From Rhodospirillales bacterium URHD0017 (GTDB taxonomy: Bacteria; Pseudomonadota; Alphaproteobacteria; Reyranellales; Reyranellaceae), in the NCBI GenBank assembly GCA_900110395.1, contig FODP01000001.1:124001-188000 (forward strand): a stretch of DNA of 64,000 nt. The letters are read 5' to 3'. Made by a program: the position numbers and the translations under genes. The notes beneath the pieces are model-generated. The model worked only from the letters and a program-made list of their open reading frames with translations. It was not told the DNA's origin and did not search any database. Shown piece after piece: positions 62,338 to 64,000 of the stretch (its first letter is position 1; the number at the start of each line of letters is the position of its first letter).

Positions 62338-64000
62338 ATGCGGGGCGCGCTGCCGGCGGGCGGGCCGTTCGGCGTAGTCCCGGCGCCGGAGGCCCGGGTC
62401 AGGCGCTTCGGCCTGGAGGGTCTGGTGCTCGGCGTGGCCGTGATCCTGCTGCTGCTGCTCGTCGGCTATCCTCTGCTGTGGCTCATTCTGGCAGCCTTCG
62501 GCCTGCCGCCGGAATTCGGCATCGAGTATTTCGTCCGGGTCTTCACCCGTTCGCAGAACTACGACGCGCTGATCAATACCCTGCAGCTCGCGCTGGGCAC
62601 GGGAGCGGTGAGTGTCGCGATCGGCGTTCCCCTGGCCTGGGCGACGGCACGAACCGACATGAGGCTCCGCAACGTCGTGCATGCGCTCGTGGCGCTGTCC
62701 TACATCACGCCGCCGTATCTTACCGCGCTCGCCTATATCATCCTGTTCGGGCCGGACGCGGGACAATTCAATCGCGTCCTGCGGATGTTCATCGAGGTCG
62801 ATTCGGGGCCGGTCAACATCTTCACCATGGGCGGCATCATCTTCGTGATCGGCATCCATGTCTTTGCGTTCACCTATTTCCTGACCTACAGCGCGCTCCG
62901 CTCGGTCGACAGCTCGCTCGAGGAATCGGCGCAGATCCTGGGGACGCGGCGCTGGCGGATCACGCTCAGCGTGACCCTGCCGCTGGTCGCGCCCGCCATC
63001 ACCGGCGGCGCGCTTCTTGCGGCGATCGACTCGCTTGCCCTGTTCGGACCGCAGGCGATCATCGGGACTCCCGCGCAGATCGTGTTCCTGCCGACGCGCA
63101 TCTACGCCACGATCGGCAGCTATCCGCCGCGCTGGGCGGAGGCGTCGGCCTTGTCGCTCGTGCTGGTCGTGCTGACGGTGATCGGGCTTGCCGTGCAGCG
63201 GGGCTATCTCGAGCGCCGCTCCTATGTGACGGTCGGCGGACGCGGCGGGCGAACGACCCGGATTTCGCTGGGCGCCTGGCGCTGGCCGCTCCTGCTGTTC
63301 TGCCTGGCGGTGGTGTTTTTCAGCGCCGTGGCGCCGATCGGGGTGCTTGTGCTGACGGCCTTCTCCAAGAGCTGGGCGGATCCGCCGTCGCTGTCGAACT
63401 TCACGCTCGCCCATTTCGCCACGGCACTCTTCCACGACCAGGTATCGGTGCGCAGCATCGTCAACAGCACCAAGCTGGCGACGATGGCCGCCGCCGTCGC
63501 GCTCGTCATCGGCGCATCGGTGGCCTATCTCGATCTTCGCACGTCCGTCCGCGGACGTCGGCTGCTCGACTATCTCGCCGTCCTGCCCTTGGGCCTGCCG
63601 GGCACGGTGATGGCGGTCGGCATCCTTCTGGCCTTCCTGCGTTCGCCCATCCCGATCTACGGCACGATCTGGATCCTGCTCGTGGCCTATGTGGCGCGCT
63701 TCGTGCCGCTCGCGACACGCAGCGCCAACGCGACGTTTCGCCAGGTCGATGCGTCGCTCGAGGAGGCGGGCCGCATCACGGGCGCGTCCTGGTGGGTGGC
63801 CGTCCGGCGCATCCTGTTTCCCTTGGCGCGGCCGGGCCTGCTCGTCGCCTTCCTCCTGGTCTTCATCCCGTCGTTCAGTGAGCTCAGCGCAACGATCCTG
63901 CTCTATGGGAGCGGCACCGAAACGATCGCCATCGCCATCTATCGGCTGAACGATCTTGGCCAGATCGAAGTCGTGTCGGCGCTCGCCGTCTTCACGATCG
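62338..64000 (+). CDS. ABC transporter permease, two-domain (FbpB-like), cut by window end
   Basis: From ATG 62338 (GGAGGAGTGAG upstream) to the window end, more than 550 codons. Two copies of the permease module: first with EESAQILGTRRWRITLSVTL, second with EEAGRITGASWWVAVRRILF, each an EAA loop before the last helices. About 12 helices, for example FGLEGLVLGVAVILLLLLVG and WPLLLFCLAVVFFSAVAPIG. The fused arrangement is typical of iron(III) importers. The ATPase gene is expected just outside. Confidence 0.92.
   Translation, partial: MRGALPAGGPFGVVPAPEARVRRFGLEGLVLGVAVILLLLLVGYPLLWLILAAFGLPPEFGIEYFVRVFTRSQNYDALINTLQLALGTGAVSVAIGVPLAWATARTDMRLRNVVHALVALSYITPPYLTALAYIILFGPDAGQFNRVLRMFIEVDSGPVNIFTMGGIIFVIGIHVFAFTYFLTYSALRSVDSSLEESAQILGTRRWRITLSVTLPLVAPAITGGALLAAIDSLALFGPQAIIGTPAQIVFLPTRIYATIGSYPPRWAEASALSLVLVVLTVIGLAVQRGYLERRSYVTVGGRGGRTTRISLGAWRWPLLLFCLAVVFFSAVAPIGVLVLTAFSKSWADPPSLSNFTLAHFATALFHDQVSVRSIVNSTKLATMAAAVALVIGASVAYLDLRTSVRGRRLLDYLAVLPLGLPGTVMAVGILLAFLRSPIPIYGTIWILLVAYVARFVPLATRSANATFRQVDASLEEAGRITGASWWVAVRRILFPLARPGLLVAFLLVFIPSFSELSATILLYGSGTETIAIAIYRLNDLGQIEVVSALAVFTI

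Noticed and set aside
61135..63435. 766-codon - strand open frame
   Set aside because: Antisense of binding protein and permease; Arg/Gln/His-rich low-information sequence.

Overview
The window reads as a GC-rich alphaproteobacterial chromosome. Evidence for this is the synteny of ppx/gppA, rlmE, guaB, an rsmB-type methyltransferase and guaA, Tat and lipoprotein signals typical of the class, and small hypothetical proteins of a kind common in Bradyrhizobium/Reyranella-like genomes. The genus is inference only. No plasmid or phage replication module is visible.

Layout. (1) 1-22.8 kb is one large exopolysaccharide locus. It holds a cut-off glycosyltransferase, three more glycosyltransferases and a polymerase-like membrane protein on the + strand. 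A tight - strand operon of GT2, PIG-L deacetylase, methyltransferase and two paralogous BioF2/CelD-type acetyltransferases follows, then two more GT4 enzymes. The export part comprises a secreted GPLQGA-repeat protein, two related outer-membrane beta-barrels, a short Wza-type lipoprotein, a fused Wzz/BY-kinase, a metallophosphatase, and a UDP-sugar dehydrogenase with a methyltransferase. (2) 22.9-38.4 kb is a low-density accessory region that ends at the 3' side of a tRNA-Gln(CUG). It contains small hypothetical genes, a Crp/Fnr regulator, a LabA-type NYN protein, and many broken genes (adenylate cyclase, LigD-type ligase, monooxygenase, isochorismatase, a frameshifted copy of a small gene that is intact 6 kb away). 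It also holds an intact two-gene cassette (a decapeptide-repeat protein with a G2-like C-terminus plus an HExxH protein) bracketed by 50-bp imperfect repeats. (3) 38.5-51.3 kb is core housekeeping: ppx, rlmE, guaB, a membrane adenylate cyclase with an SGNH hydrolase, an rsmB-like methyltransferase, GNAT, small exported proteins and guaA. Several palindromic repeat elements lie in the gaps. (4) 51.3-57.9 kb, directly downstream of guaA, is a defence-type island: an orphan 570-aa membrane-anchored protein, an MBL-fold hydrolase, and a SPARSA pair (short prokaryotic Argonaute plus SIR2-APAZ). (5) 58.1-64 kb holds an SDR and an MDR oxidoreductase facing apart, and a LysR regulator divergent from a Tat-exported iron/Fbp-type binding protein and a fused two-domain permease cut by the window end.

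How it works together. The first block would assemble, decorate (acyl transfer, deacetylation, methylation), polymerise and export a surface polysaccharide under tyrosine-kinase control. The guaB/guaA pair makes GMP. The SPARSA pair is expected to sense invader nucleic acid through the catalytically dead Argonaute and trigger NAD+ depletion through SIR2.
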